Positions 47,972-58,106 of a stretch of 64,000 nt of DNA are shown piece by piece. The stretch comes from Escherichia sp. ESNIH1 (GTDB taxonomy: Bacteria; Pseudomonadota; Gammaproteobacteria; Enterobacterales; Enterobacteriaceae). Below the pieces are notes generated by a model that worked only from the letters and a program-made list of their open reading frames with translations, searched no databases and was not told where the DNA came from. Numbering within the stretch: position 1 is the first letter of the stretch; every line of letters starts with the position of its first letter. The stretch lies in the NCBI GenBank assembly GCA_002918705.1, contig PQKR01000003.1:434001-498000 (forward strand). Reading direction: 5' to 3'. Made by a program: the position numbers and the translations under genes.

Positions 47972-50900
47972 CTATCTTTTTTTATCCAGCTGCAATATTT
48001 GCTCTTTTTTCACCGGTGAAGTGCGATGGATTAAAAAATAGAGCGCCGGGATGACAAACATCGATAGCAGGGGTGCAGTGAGCATGCCGCCTATCATCGG
48101 CGCGGCAATTCGCCGCATCACCTCTGCACCGGTGCCGTCCCCCCACATGATGGGCAGCAGCCCCGCCATGATGGTGGCCACGGTCATCACCTTGGGTCGT
48201 ACACGCAGCACCGCTCCCTCGTGGATCGCCTGCATCAATAGCGGATTCCTGGCGTTCCCTGCATAGACGCCGTACCGAACCAGCGCCTGGTTGAGGTAAA
48301 GCACCATAATGACGCCAAATTCGGCGGCCACCCCCGCGAGGGCAATAAACCCCACTGCGCCGGCTACCGACAGGTTATATCCCAGTAACCAGAGCAGCCA
48401 GACGCCGCCAATCAGCGCAAAGGGCAGCGTGCCCATAATCAGTAGCGCATCGGTTACCCGCTTAAAGGTGAAATAGAGCAGCACAAAAATAATCGCCAGC
48501 GTCACCGGCAGGACCATTTTTAACGTCGCCGTTGCTCGCTCAAGGTACTCAAACTGTCCGGACCAGGAGAGGGTTACCCCCTGCGGCAGCGTGACCTGCT
48601 CCGTTACCCGCTGCTGCATCTCGGCCACGGCGGACTTAAGATCCCGCCCGCGCAGATCGACATAGATCCAGTTCGACAGGCGAGCATTTTCGCTCTTCAG
48701 CATCGGCGGCCCCTCGCTGACCACGATCTCCGCCAGTTCGCCCAGCGCCACCTGGCTACCGTTTTCGGTCACCACCGGCAGGGCGCGCAGCTTGCTCACG
48801 TTGTCGCGCAGATCGCGCGGGTAGCGAATATTGATTGGGTAGCGCTCGCGCCCGGCCAGCACCTCGCCAACGTTCTCCCCGCCCACCAGCGTCGAGACCA
48901 GCGACTGTAGCGCCTTCACCGACACGCCATAGCGCGCCGCCTGCTGGCGGTTGATGTTGATATTGATATAGCGCCCGCCCGCCAGCCGCTCCGCCAGCGC
49001 GGAGGTCACGCCGGGCACGTTTTTTACCACCTGCTCAATCTGCTGCGCCACGCTCTCGATATCGGCAATTGAATTACCGTTCACCTTAATTCCCACCGGG
49101 CTTTTAATGCCGGTCGCCAGCATATCCAGCCGGTTGCGGATCGGCGGCACCCAGACGTTGGCAATCCCCGGCACGCTGACGGTCCTGTCCAGCTCCTCCA
49201 CCAGCTTTGCTGGCGTCATGCCCGCCCGCCACTGGTCGCGCGGCTTAAAGCGAATCGTGGTTTCGATCATGGTGAGCGGTGCGGGATCGGTAGCCGTCTC
49301 CGCCCTCCCCGCTTTACCCATCACGCTCGCCACCTCCGGCACGCTTTTGATCAGCCGATCGGTCTGCTGAAGTAGCCTTGCCGCCTCGCGGGCCGAGATG
49401 CCCGGCAGCGTGGAGGGCATATAGAGCAGATCGCCCTCGTCCATCGGCGGCATAAATTCGCTGCCGAGACGGCTGAGCGGCCAGAGCGTCACCAGCAGCA
49501 GCAACAGGGCCAGCGCCAGCGTGGTTTTCGGCCACGCCAGCACCTTGTCCAGCAGCGGTGCGTAGGCTCGCGTTAGCCAGCGGTTGAGCGGGTTGGCCTG
49601 CTCGTCAGGGATACGCCCGCGAATAAACAGCCCCATCAGTACCGGCACCAGCGTGATCCCCAGCCCTGCCGCCACCGCCATCGACCAGGTTTTGGTGAAG
49701 GCGAGCGGGGAGAACATCCGCCCCTCCTGCGCCTCTAGCGAAAATACCGGAATAAACGACAGGGTGATGATCAGCAGGCTACAGAAGAGCGCCGGACCCA
49801 CCTCCACCGCCGCCTGCTCGGCGATCCGCCAGTACTCTCCCCCCGCGGGCTGACGCCCTGGATGCTCGTGTCGCCACTGCTCCAGCACCTTGTGCATGTT
49901 TTCGATCATCACAATGGCGGCATCGACCATTGCGCCGATGGCGATGGCGATGCCGCCCAGGGACATGATGTTGGCGTTGATCCCCTGGTAGTGCATGATA
50001 ATAAACGCCCCAAGGATGCCCAGCGGCAGCGAGACGATAGCCACCAGCGCCGAACGAAAATGGAACAGAAACAGGGTGCAGATCAGCGCAACGACAATAA
50101 ACTCCTCGAGCAGCTTATGGCTAAGGGTCTCTACGGCGTGCTCAATCAGCGTCGATCGGTCATAGACTGGCACAATCTCCACTCCCGCAGGCAGATTACG
50201 CTGAAGATCGCGCAGCTTTTTCTTCACCGCATCCAGGGTCTCCAGCGCATTCTTACCGTAGCGCATAACGATAATGCCTCCGGCCACCTCGCCTTCGCCG
50301 TTATACTCCGCCACGCCCCGGCGGATCTCCGGCCCGTTGCGAATGCTGGCAACGTCCCCCAGCAGCACCGGCACGCCGCCGCGGCTGTCGATAACGATCT
50401 GGCGAAACGCAGACAGGCTTGTAAGATAGCCAGTGGTGCGCACCATATACTCGGCTTCGCCCATCTCCAGCAGCGCACCGCCGCTCTCCTGGTTCGCCGC
50501 CTGGACCGCATCAATCAGCTGCTGGTGGGTGATATTCAGCGCCCGCATCCGCGCCGGATCGGGGATGATTTGGTACTGACGCACCATGCCGCCGACGCTG
50601 GCGACCTCTGCCACGTTGGGGACGGTTTTCAGCTCAAACTTCAGCGTCCAGTCCTGCAATGCGCGCAGATCGGCAAGGCTGTGTTTACCGCTGCGATCGA
50701 CCAGAGCATATTCGTAGATCCAACCGACGCCGGTCGCATCCGGCCCCAGCCCGACGTTAACCCCGGCAGGCAGCTGCCCCTGGATCTGGCTCAAATACTC
50801 CAGCACCCGCGAGCGGGCCCAGTAGAGATCCGTCCCGTCCTCAAAGAGGATGTAGACATAGGCATCGCCGAACATGGAGAAGCCGCGCACCGTTTTCGCC

Positions 50901-51133
50901 CCCGGTACCGAGAGCATGGTAGTGGTCAGCGGGTAGGTGACCTGATCCTCAATAATCTGCGGCGCTTTGCCAGGGTAGCTGGCGCGTACGATCACCTGCA
51001 CGTCGGAGAGATCGGGCAGCGCATCCAGCGGCGCGCGCTGAATCGACCATAGCCCCCAGACCGCAATGACCGCGGCAGCAAGCAGGATCAGCAGGCGGTT
51101 GCGCAGCGAGGCGCGAATGATGGCGGCGATCAT
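47972..51133 (-). CDS. cusA: Cu(I)/Ag(I) heavy-metal efflux RND pump, CusA-like
   Basis: 1053 residues, twelve membrane helices in RND layout. Helix-4 signature [20 protein letters not shown] near 390-410 is that of the Cu/Ag subgroup of heavy-metal RND pumps. The three methionines that bind Cu(I)/Ag(I) in E. coli CusA are conserved in context: [20 protein letters not shown] and [11 protein letters not shown]. Exports metal across the outer membrane with the adaptor and outer-membrane factor encoded upstream; its ATG overlaps the adaptor stop (ATGA). Ends 108 bp before cspE. Confidence 0.93.
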   Translation of the reverse strand: MIAAIIRASLRNRLLILLAAAVIAVWGLWSIQRAPLDALPDLSDVQVIVRASYPGKAPQIIEDQVTYPLTTTMLSVPGAKTVRGFSMFGDAYVYILFEDGTDLYWARSRVLEYLSQIQGQLPAGVNVGLGPDATGVGWIYEYALVDRSGKHSLADLRALQDWTLKFELKTVPNVAEVASVGGMVRQYQIIPDPARMRALNITHQQLIDAVQAANQESGGALLEMGEAEYMVRTTGYLTSLSAFRQIVIDSRGGVPVLLGDVASIRNGPEIRRGVAEYNGEGEVAGGIIVMRYGKNALETLDAVKKKLRDLQRNLPAGVEIVPVYDRSTLIEHAVETLSHKLLEEFIVVALICTLFLFHFRSALVAIVSLPLGILGAFIIMHYQGINANIMSLGGIAIAIGAMVDAAIVMIENMHKVLEQWRHEHPGRQPAGGEYWRIAEQAAVEVGPALFCSLLIITLSFIPVFSLEAQEGRMFSPLAFTKTWSMAVAAGLGITLVPVLMGLFIRGRIPDEQANPLNRWLTRAYAPLLDKVLAWPKTTLALALLLLLVTLWPLSRLGSEFMPPMDEGDLLYMPSTLPGISAREAARLLQQTDRLIKSVPEVASVMGKAGRAETATDPAPLTMIETTIRFKPRDQWRAGMTPAKLVEELDRTVSVPGIANVWVPPIRNRLDMLATGIKSPVGIKVNGNSIADIESVAQQIEQVVKNVPGVTSALAERLAGGRYINININRQQAARYGVSVKALQSLVSTLVGGENVGEVLAGRERYPINIRYPRDLRDNVSKLRALPVVTENGSQVALGELAEIVVSEGPPMLKSENARLSNWIYVDLRGRDLKSAVAEMQQRVTEQVTLPQGVTLSWSGQFEYLERATATLKMVLPVTLAIIFVLLYFTFKRVTDALLIMGTLPFALIGGVWLLWLLGYNLSVAGAVGFIALAGVAAEFGVIMVLYLNQALVRYGVYAGNARNPLLMQAIHEGAVLRVRPKVMTVATIMAGLLPIMWGDGTGAEVMRRIAAPMIGGMLTAPLLSMFVIPALYFLIHRTSPVKKEQILQLDKKR

Positions 51134-52407
51134 GGCATCACCTCCCCGCCGTGCATGGCGTGGTTATGGTCATGCTGGTGCTCCATCGCCGGAGCGGCAA
51201 CCGGCGTTGCGTCCGCCGTGGGCTGCGGCAGGGCACTGCGCAGGCTGGCTTCGGAATCAATCAGGAACTGACCTGAGGTCACCACGCTGTCGCCTGTCTT
51301 CACGCCGGTAAGGATTTGCGTCCAGCCCCCGGAGGTGATGCCGGTCGTTACGTTGACCGCCTGGAAGTGGCCGTCGCCGGTGGCCAGCAGCAGCCGGGAC
51401 TGGGTGCCGGTATCAATCACCGCCTCCTCCGGTACCGCCAGCACCGGCGGACGGGCGGCGCGCTCTGCCAGCGCTACCGTCAAAAACATGCCCGGCTTCA
51501 GCTTCTGCTGCGGGTTATCCAGCACGATGCGTGCCTTCAGGGTGCGGGTGGTGGTCTCCAGCTGCGGCAGCAGCTCGCTCACCCGGCCACGAAACGCCTC
51601 ACCGGGCAGGCTGTCGGCGGTGGCGATAATCTCGCTGCCCACGCTCAGGGTCTGCATCTCTGCTGGCGCGTAATCTACCACCAGCCAGACGGGGTCAAGG
51701 CTCGCCAGCTCAAACAGGGGCTGCGTCGCCTCTACCCTCGCCCCCTCCCGTGCATCAAGCTTCACCACGTAGCCGTCGCGCGTCGCGCGTAGGGTCAGCC
51801 GCGTCTGGGGTTTGCCGCTGCGCTCCAGCTCACGCACGATCGCGTCGGGCATAAACTGCAGAGCAAGGCGCGCCCGGGCGGCCTGGGTCAGGGTAGCATC
51901 CCCCAGCTGGCGCACGGCCAGATACTCCTGCTGCGCTGCCGTCCACGCGGGGATCCACAGGCGAGCCAGCGGATCGCCCGCCTTCACCCACTGCTGTGGT
52001 GCCCGTACGGTGAGCGACTCAACGACGCCCGAGGCGGGTGCAGGCACGATCTGAATACTGCGCTCGTCGGTGGTCACCGTGGCATACGCGGAAAACGCCG
52101 GAGCCATAACACGCATCTGCGCCCTGGCGGTGGTCATGCCGAGGTTTTGCTGCTGCCGGGCGCTTACCGCAACGCCCGCCGCCTCCGGCGCGTCATCGGC
52201 ATAGCGGGGCTGCAGATCCATATCCATAAAGGGCGATTTACCCGGCTTGTCGAATCGCTGGTCAGGCACCATCGGATCGTACCAGTAGAGCACCTTACGC
52301 GCGGGCTGCTCCGCTGCTGCGGGTGCCTGCTGGCGTTGACCGGCAAGATAGCCCGCTCCGGCAGCCAGCATGGCGATGAGCACAAACAGAATCATTAACT
52401 TTTTCAT
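51130..52407 (-). CDS. cusB: Heavy-metal efflux membrane-fusion adaptor, CusB-like, with His-rich tail
   Basis: 425 residues. N-terminal membrane anchor, then the metal site segment [11 protein letters not shown] and [16 protein letters not shown] near 50-75, which carries the CusB copper-binding methionines. Lipoyl/barrel-sandwich, beta-barrel and membrane-proximal domains follow. The last ~20 residues ([14 protein letters not shown]) are His/Met-rich, not found in the E. coli CusB I recall. ATG 52407 (MKKLMIL) overlaps the previous stop by four bases; an open frame upstream to 52449 is rejected. Confidence 0.92.
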   Translation of the reverse strand: MKKLMILFVLIAMLAAGAGYLAGQRQQAPAAAEQPARKVLYWYDPMVPDQRFDKPGKSPFMDMDLQPRYADDAPEAAGVAVSARQQQNLGMTTARAQMRVMAPAFSAYATVTTDERSIQIVPAPASGVVESLTVRAPQQWVKAGDPLARLWIPAWTAAQQEYLAVRQLGDATLTQAARARLALQFMPDAIVRELERSGKPQTRLTLRATRDGYVVKLDAREGARVEATQPLFELASLDPVWLVVDYAPAEMQTLSVGSEIIATADSLPGEAFRGRVSELLPQLETTTRTLKARIVLDNPQQKLKPGMFLTVALAERAARPPVLAVPEEAVIDTGTQSRLLLATGDGHFQAVNVTTGITSGGWTQILTGVKTGDSVVTSGQFLIDSEASLRSALPQPTADATPVAAPAMEHQHDHNHAMHGGEVMP

Positions 52408-53657
52408 TGCGCCAGCTCCTCGGGGATCAGCCAGTGAATAGCGGCCCACGTCCGGGCCATCTCTTTTTCCGCCTGGGTGGCGGCCAGCTCGCTATCCAGC
52501 AGGCTACGCCGAGCCTCCAGCAGCGCCGTAAGATCGGACTGTCCGGCGCGGTACTGTGCCGCCAGCAGGATCAGGCGCTGCCTGAGCAGGGGTAACACCT
52601 CGTGCAGCTGACGCGACCAGCGGATCTGCGCCGCCCGGTAGTCAGCCACCAGGGTGCGGATCTGGGCCGTGTGCTGGCGTTCGGTCAATGCCAGACGATC
52701 GTTGGCCTGCATCGTGCGGGAGAGATCGGCGGCGTGATCTTTGTCCTGCCGATGCGACTGGAACAGCGGCAGGTCGACGGTAAACATCACGCCAGCGAGA
52801 TCGTCATTGCCTTCGGAGCGATGTCCGTAATAGACCTCCACCTCGACGTCCGGGATCGCCGCAATGGCGGATTCTGCGGAGCGGGCCTTCGCGGTATTGG
52901 CCTCCCGCGTGGCGGCCAGCACCTCTGGATGCAGGGTAATGCTCTCCTCCAGGGTGCGCTCCTCTGCCGGAAGCCGCTGGTAGGCAGGCAGCTTCCCGGC
53001 AGCGGCGGTGATTGTCTGTCCAGTAAGCTCGAACAGGCGGGTCTGCGCGATCTGTACATCGCGTTCGGCAAGGGTAACGTTATCGCGCATGGCGCTTTCG
53101 GTAATGCGCAGCGCCAGCACGCTCTCCGGGACGGCGCTGCCTGCCCCCACGCTGGCTTTTTGCACGCTCTGCTGGCGTGCGGTCTCGGCCAGCAGCTGCC
53201 GGGCCGCCTCAAGGGCGCGGGATGAAATCGCCAGATCCAGCCACGCCTGGGCGGTATCCCGCTGCAGCGCGGCGCGGATCGCCTGGGCCTTTGCGTTGAC
53301 GCTTTGCGACTCCGCCAGCAGGGTTTGCGCTTTCCGCTCGCGCTTATCCGCGCTGACGTACTGCTGCATGACGCCGACGCGCTGCATGGTCATCCCTTCC
53401 CGAGTAAAGCGGCGATCGTTACTGCCCTGCACCGGCAGGTTTTCAAGACCAAACTTCAGCTTTGGATCGGGCAGCTCGCGGGCCGATTCCGCCATAGCGC
53501 TGAGCGCCTGCGCCTCGTTATGGCTGGCGGAAAGTTCGGCAGAGTAACGCTCGGCGGCGACAAGGGTTTGCGGGAGGGTATACGGCTCCGCCTGCGCGGC
53601 AGAGACGAACAGAATGAACAGCACGCCAGAGGGCGCACTGGAGAAAAAAGAGAACAT
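52404..53657 (-). CDS. TolC-family outer-membrane factor of metal efflux operon (CzcC-like)
   Basis: 417 residues. Signal peptide ending AAQA, then two repeats of outer-membrane-efflux coiled-coil helices (for example AQALSAMAESARELPDPKL and LLRQRLILLAAQYRAGQSDLTALLEARRSL). Unlike E. coli CusC there is no lipobox and the sequence resembles the shorter CzcC-type factors. Stop overlaps the adaptor ATG. The combination of a CusAB-type pump with a CzcC-type channel is noted separately. Confidence 0.88.
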   Translation of the reverse strand: MFSFFSSAPSGVLFILFVSAAQAEPYTLPQTLVAAERYSAELSASHNEAQALSAMAESARELPDPKLKFGLENLPVQGSNDRRFTREGMTMQRVGVMQQYVSADKRERKAQTLLAESQSVNAKAQAIRAALQRDTAQAWLDLAISSRALEAARQLLAETARQQSVQKASVGAGSAVPESVLALRITESAMRDNVTLAERDVQIAQTRLFELTGQTITAAAGKLPAYQRLPAEERTLEESITLHPEVLAATREANTAKARSAESAIAAIPDVEVEVYYGHRSEGNDDLAGVMFTVDLPLFQSHRQDKDHAADLSRTMQANDRLALTERQHTAQIRTLVADYRAAQIRWSRQLHEVLPLLRQRLILLAAQYRAGQSDLTALLEARRSLLDSELAATQAEKEMARTWAAIHWLIPEELAQ

Positions 53658-53710
53658 AGTAGAACCTCTGTTAATCGTAAATTAATTAAATTCAACGGAT
53701 TAACAGGTAT

Positions 53711-54115
53711 CTACTCCCTAAACCGGCAAAAACGGATCGTTGCCGGCGGCCCTGCTGCGGGTGGGGTGAGCGACCATTCGGTAGGAGGGGTATCAACACA
53801 GGCGGGCAAACTGACGGCAAGGGTGATATCCACCGGCAATGCCGCCAGCGATCCGTGCCCGGACTCCTTCTGCATCGCATCCGGCACGCAGTGCTTATCG
53901 CACAGAGGAGCCTGAAGCGCCTGGGGCGTTGGGGCCTCCGGCGTCTGCATATGTCCCACATGCTGGAGCATGGCACTTTCACCCTGCATATCCAGGGTGC
54001 AGTCGTGGGAAGCAATCGCCACCTGGCTCTGGAACAGCAGCCAGCCGAACGCCATCAACAGCATCAGAAGATGCCGTTTGAGAAAGCGTAGCCGCCGTAG
54101 CCAGGATGCGTGCAT
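53711..54115 (-). CDS. Small secreted His/Met/Cys-rich protein at head of metal-efflux operon
   Basis: 134 residues from ATG 54115 (GTG 54124 is an alternative). An N-terminal basic stretch and one hydrophobic helix (LLMLLMAFGWLLFQSQVAIA) look like a signal peptide; the mature part has potential metal ligands in ASHDCTLDMQ, MLQHVGHMQT and LCDKHC. No family is recognised with confidence, though small proteins of this type precede copper/silver RND operons. 53 bp upstream of the outer-membrane factor, same strand. A periplasmic metal binder is inference. Confidence 0.65.
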   Translation of the reverse strand: MHASWLRRLRFLKRHLLMLLMAFGWLLFQSQVAIASHDCTLDMQGESAMLQHVGHMQTPEAPTPQALQAPLCDKHCVPDAMQKESGHGSLAALPVDITLAVSLPACVDTPPTEWSLTPPAAGPPATIRFCRFRE

Positions 54116-54331
54116 AAAAACCACATAAAGAGAGTGAGATTGGCGAGTATACGCAGCGATCGTTTAATACTTAAAGATTTATTTGATGCCTTTATTGCGC
54201 AGAATGCAGAATGTCTACCTGGGTAACTAATTCGCCAGATAATCCGCGCTACTTCGCTATTTATTGATTTTTGTCAGCTACCGGTTCGCTTCTGTTCGGC
54301 ACATTGCATGCCTTAATGATGAGAGGGAACC

Positions 54332-55705
54332 ATGTTGACCTTTATTGAACTCCTGATGGGCGTGGTCGTGATCGTTGGCGTTGCGCGCTACATCATCAAA
54401 GGCTATTCAGCCACCGGCGTGCTCTTTGTTGGCGGTCTGGTACTGCTGATCGCCAGCGCGCTGATGGGCCACAAAATTCTGCCGTCGGGCGCCACCAGCA
54501 CCGGCTACAGTGCCACTGATATTGTCGAATACATCAAGATCCTGCTGATGAGCCGCGGCGGCGATCTCGGCATGATGATCATGATGCTCTGCGGCTTTGC
54601 CGCCTATATGACCCATATCGGCGCAAACGATATGGTGGTTAAGCTCGCCTCCCGGCCGCTGCGCTATATCAATTCGCCCTATATCCTGATGATCGCCGCC
54701 TACTTCGTAGCCTGCCTGATGTCGCTGGCGGTCTCCTCGGCCACCGGGCTGGGCGTACTGCTCATGGCCACTCTCTTTCCGGTGATGGTCAACGTCGGCA
54801 TCAGCCGCGGCGCGGCGGCAGCCATCTGCGCCTCACCGGCAGCGATTATCCTCTCTCCAACCTCCGGGGACGTCGTGCTGGCAGCCAAGGCCGCAGAGAT
54901 GCCGCTGATCGACTTCGCCTTTAAAACCACGCTGCCCATCTCTATCGCCGCGATTATCGCGATGGCGATTGCCCACTTCTTCTGGCAGCGCTGGCTGGAC
55001 AAAAAAGAGAATATCTCCCATGAGATGCTGGATGTGAACGATATCACCACCAGCGCGCCGTCGTTCTACGCCATCCTGCCCTTCACCCCTATCGTCGGCG
55101 TGCTGATCTTCGACGGCAAATGGGGGCCAGAGCTGCACATCATTACTATTCTGGTGATCTGCATGCTGCTGTCGGCGGTGCTGGAGTTTATGCGCGGCTT
55201 CAATACCCAGCGGGTCTTCTCCGGCCTGGAGGTGGCGTATCGTGGTATGGCGGACGCTTTCGCTGGAGTAGTGATCCTGCTGGTTGCCGCCGGGGTCTTT
55301 GCCCAGGGGCTGAGCACCATCGGTTTTATTCAAAGTCTGATCTCCATCGCCACCTCCTTTGGTTCGGCCAGCATCATTTTAATGCTGGTGCTGGTGACGC
55401 TCACCATGCTGGCGGCGATGACCACCGGTTCGGGCAATGCGCCCTTTTACGCCTTCGTGGAGATGATCCCGAAGCTGGCCAGCGAGGCGGGCATTAACCC
55501 GGCCTACCTGTCGATCCCCATGCTGCAGGCCTCTAACCTCGGGCGAACCCTCTCCCCGGTCTCCGGCGTGGTGGTTGCCGTGGCCGGGATGGCAAAAATA
55601 TCGCCCTTCGAGGTGGTAAAACGCACCTCGGTGCCGGTTCTGGTGGGGTTGATCGTGGTCATTGTCGCTACGGAAATACTCGTTCCTGGTACAGCCCTAC
55701 GCTAA
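54332..55705 (+). CDS. dcuC: Anaerobic C4-dicarboxylate transporter DcuC
   Basis: 457 residues with about twelve membrane helices, DcuC family. Conserved segments SSATGLGVLLMATLFPV near 130 and MTTGSGNAPFYAF near 365. Exports succinate during fermentation in E. coli. ATG follows GAGAGG. The 207-bp divergent gap to the metal-efflux operon holds no gene and no operator I could name. Terminator at 55715-55743. Confidence 0.96.
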   Translation: MLTFIELLMGVVVIVGVARYIIKGYSATGVLFVGGLVLLIASALMGHKILPSGATSTGYSATDIVEYIKILLMSRGGDLGMMIMMLCGFAAYMTHIGANDMVVKLASRPLRYINSPYILMIAAYFVACLMSLAVSSATGLGVLLMATLFPVMVNVGISRGAAAAICASPAAIILSPTSGDVVLAAKAAEMPLIDFAFKTTLPISIAAIIAMAIAHFFWQRWLDKKENISHEMLDVNDITTSAPSFYAILPFTPIVGVLIFDGKWGPELHIITILVICMLLSAVLEFMRGFNTQRVFSGLEVAYRGMADAFAGVVILLVAAGVFAQGLSTIGFIQSLISIATSFGSASIILMLVLVTLTMLAAMTTGSGNAPFYAFVEMIPKLASEAGINPAYLSIPMLQASNLGRTLSPVSGVVVAVAGMAKISPFEVVKRTSVPVLVGLIVVIVATEILVPGTALR

Positions 55706-55714
55706 GCACCACAC

Positions 55715-55743
55715 GAAAAAGCGCCTGTTCGGCGCTTTTTTTA
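55715..55743 (+). terminator. dcuC terminator
   Basis: AAAAAGCGCC-tgttc-GGCGCTTTTTTT, 10 bp after dcuC. Confidence 0.93.
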
Positions 55744-55793
55744 TGCTTTAATAACTTTCTGGAACTATTTAAATATATTCATCAGGAATTGAA

Positions 55794-56603
55794 ATGTTCA
55801 GAAAGGAGTTCGTACCTCTGCTCGCCGCCGCAGCGGCCATGCTCTGGAGTGCCGCCGCCCCCGCCGCCCCGCTGAGCGCCACCCAGTACGGTGATTTCGA
55901 TCGCTATGTGCTGGCGCTCTCATGGCAGACCGGGTTCTGCCAGAGCCAGCACGATCGCCGCCAGCGCGAGCCGGACGAGTGTCGCCTGCAGAAAGAGAGC
56001 GATAACAAAGACGATTTTCTGACCGTTCACGGCCTGTGGCCCGGCCTGCCTAAATCTATCGCCGCACGCGGGGTCGACGATCGCCGCTGGATGCGCTACG
56101 GCTGTGCCACCCGTCCCATCCCCAATATGCCGGAGGCCCGCGTCGGGCAGAAGTGCGCCAGCGCAGAGACCGGCCTGTCGCTAGAGAGTGCGGCAAAGCT
56201 TAACAGCGTAATGCCGGGAGCCGGGGCAAACTCCTGCCTTGAGCGCTATGAGTATGCCAAGCACGGCGTCTGCTTTGGTTTCGATCCGGATGCCTACTTT
56301 GGTGTGATGGTGCGTATGGCCAGCGAGATCAAACAGAGCGCGCTGGGTAAGTTTATTGCTGCCAACTACGGGGAGCGGGTCAGCCGCAGCGATTTTGACG
56401 CCGCTTTCGCCCGGACATATGGCGTTGATAGCGTGAAGGCTGTAAAGCTGACCTGCAACGGTAACCCGGCCTATCTGACTGAAGTGCAGATTACCCTCAA
56501 GGCGAGTGCGATAAACGCGCCGCTCTCGGCCACCTCATTTATTGCCCAGCCGCATCCCGGCAACTGTGGTAAACAGTTTGTTCTGGATGAAGTGGGATAT
56601 TAA
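55794..56603 (+). CDS. rna: Ribonuclease I (RNase T2 family), periplasmic
   Basis: 269 residues. Signal peptide to about residue 24. Active-site segments CAS I TVHGLWPGLP near 78 and CAS II YEYAKHGVC near 160 each supply a catalytic His; eight or more cysteines are available for disulfides. Degrades RNA in the periplasm with little base preference. Follows dcuC as in E. coli. Confidence 0.96.
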   Translation: MFRKEFVPLLAAAAAMLWSAAAPAAPLSATQYGDFDRYVLALSWQTGFCQSQHDRRQREPDECRLQKESDNKDDFLTVHGLWPGLPKSIAARGVDDRRWMRYGCATRPIPNMPEARVGQKCASAETGLSLESAAKLNSVMPGAGANSCLERYEYAKHGVCFGFDPDAYFGVMVRMASEIKQSALGKFIAANYGERVSRSDFDAAFARTYGVDSVKAVKLTCNGNPAYLTEVQITLKASAINAPLSATSFIAQPHPGNCGKQFVLDEVGY

Positions 56604-56659
56604 CGAGAACCCGCCTACCCTCTGGGGATTATCAGAGGACAGGCAGGATAGAAGCGGCG

Positions 56660-57901
56660 TTAGGCTGGCGGAAGGTTAATATTGCCGTTGCTCAGCGCCG
56701 TTACGCTGGCTCTGGCCGCTTCCGGGCTTTGCGCGCCGGGCACCAGAATGATTTTGCGGCAGTCATCCTGACGCTTATCAAACATCTCATAGCCGCGGGC
56801 CGCATCTTCAAGCGGCAGATAGTGGGTCACAATCTCCTCCGGCTTCAGTAGACCCTGCTCAACCAGTGGCAGCAGCTCCGGCAGCCAGGCGTGAACGTGG
56901 GTCTGGCCCATACGGAATGAGATACCTTTATCGAAGGCGTCACCAAACAGGAAGCCGTGAATAAAGCCTGCATAGACCCCCGGGACGCTGACAATCCCAC
57001 CCCGGCGCACGGCGGCGATTGCCTGACGCAGCACCTTACCGCTGCTGCCCTCCAGCTTGAGGTTAGTCAGCACCGTTTCGGTGGTGCTACCTTTGGCCTC
57101 GAAGCCAACGGCATCAATCACCGCATCTACGCCGCGATTGCCTGGGGTATTTTCAATGATAACCTCGGCCGGATCGTCATGCTTATCAAAGTTAATCGGG
57201 ATAACCCCATAACGCTCTTCAGCAAAGCGCAGACGGTAGTCATTGTGATCGACCATAAAGATCTGCTCGGCTCCCAGCAGTCGGGCGCAGGCGGCGCTTA
57301 GCAGGCCTACCGGACCCGCCCCGTAGATGGCGATCCGTGAACCTTTTTTGACCTCGCCGTTTTTTACCGCCTGCCAGGCAGTCGGCAGGATATCGGAGAG
57401 GAACAGCACCTTATCATCAGGGAGCAGCTGCGGCACCTTGAAGGGGTTAACGTCACCCTTGGGTACGCGGACATACTCCGCCTGGCCCCCGGGTACGCCG
57501 CCGTAGAGGTGGCTATAGCCAAACAGCGCGGCCGGCGGTGGGATCTGTTTTTTATTCAGCGATGCGCCTCGGCCAGCGTTAGTGGTTTCACACGCGGAGT
57601 ATTGATGCTGTTGGCAGAAGAAACAGCTGCCGCAGGCAATCACGAAGGGGATCACCACCCGCTCGCCTTTCTGGATATTTTTTACGTCGCGCCCGACTTC
57701 AACCACTTCGCCCATAAACTCATGGCCGAAAATATCCCCGTGCTCTGTTTTAGGGATTTTACCGTGGTAGAGGTGCAGGTCGGAGCCGCAGATGGCGGTC
57801 GCGGTGATGCGCAGAATAATATCGTCCTGCTGTTCAATAATCGGATCCGGCACGCTCTCGACGCGAACGTTATGGGGACCATGATACGTCAATGCTTTCA
57901 T
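56660..57901 (-). CDS. ybdR: Zinc-type alcohol dehydrogenase-like protein YbdR
   Basis: 413 residues of the MDR superfamily. Catalytic-zinc motif [12 protein letters not shown] near 59-70, Cys in AICGSDLH near 38, structural-zinc cysteines [15 protein letters not shown] near 92-106 and coenzyme motif YGAGPVGLL near 193. Resembles glutathione-independent formaldehyde dehydrogenases in length and in the long loop after residue 110, but the E. coli protein has no proven substrate. Convergent with rna; rnk, which lies between them in K-12, is absent. Confidence 0.93.
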   Translation of the reverse strand: MKALTYHGPHNVRVESVPDPIIEQQDDIILRITATAICGSDLHLYHGKIPKTEHGDIFGHEFMGEVVEVGRDVKNIQKGERVVIPFVIACGSCFFCQQHQYSACETTNAGRGASLNKKQIPPPAALFGYSHLYGGVPGGQAEYVRVPKGDVNPFKVPQLLPDDKVLFLSDILPTAWQAVKNGEVKKGSRIAIYGAGPVGLLSAACARLLGAEQIFMVDHNDYRLRFAEERYGVIPINFDKHDDPAEVIIENTPGNRGVDAVIDAVGFEAKGSTTETVLTNLKLEGSSGKVLRQAIAAVRRGGIVSVPGVYAGFIHGFLFGDAFDKGISFRMGQTHVHAWLPELLPLVEQGLLKPEEIVTHYLPLEDAARGYEMFDKRQDDCRKIILVPGAQSPEAARASVTALSNGNINLPPA

Positions 57902-58044
57902 TCAGACCTCCGCTACTCCCCTGAGATCGGGAGAGTGAAAATTGGGCTTGCACGGATCAAGGTTAGTCAGTCCAGACGCCAATCTGGGCGGCGGGGTGAA
58001 TCGACGGCGGTTTTGAGAGTAATCTTAGCGAGAAAAAGGCATGA

Positions 58045-58074
58045 TAAAAAAAGAGGCTACCCGAAGGTAGCCTC
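58045..58074 (-). terminator. ahpF terminator
   Basis: On the minus strand: GAGGCTACC-ttcg-GGTAGCCTC followed by TTTTTTTATC. 32 bp after ahpF. Confidence 0.93.
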
Positions 58075-58106
58075 GCTGCTCACAGTGCAGGTGTCTTACT
58101 TGCTTA

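Noticed and set aside
49862-51052. 396-codon open frame opposite cusA
   Set aside because: Antisense shadow of cusA, biased composition, no signature.
54125-54331. CueR, CusR or FNR site between the efflux operon and dcuC
   Set aside because: Searched by eye for the CusR palindrome, the CueR dyad and TTGAT-N4-ATCAA; nothing matched well enough to report.
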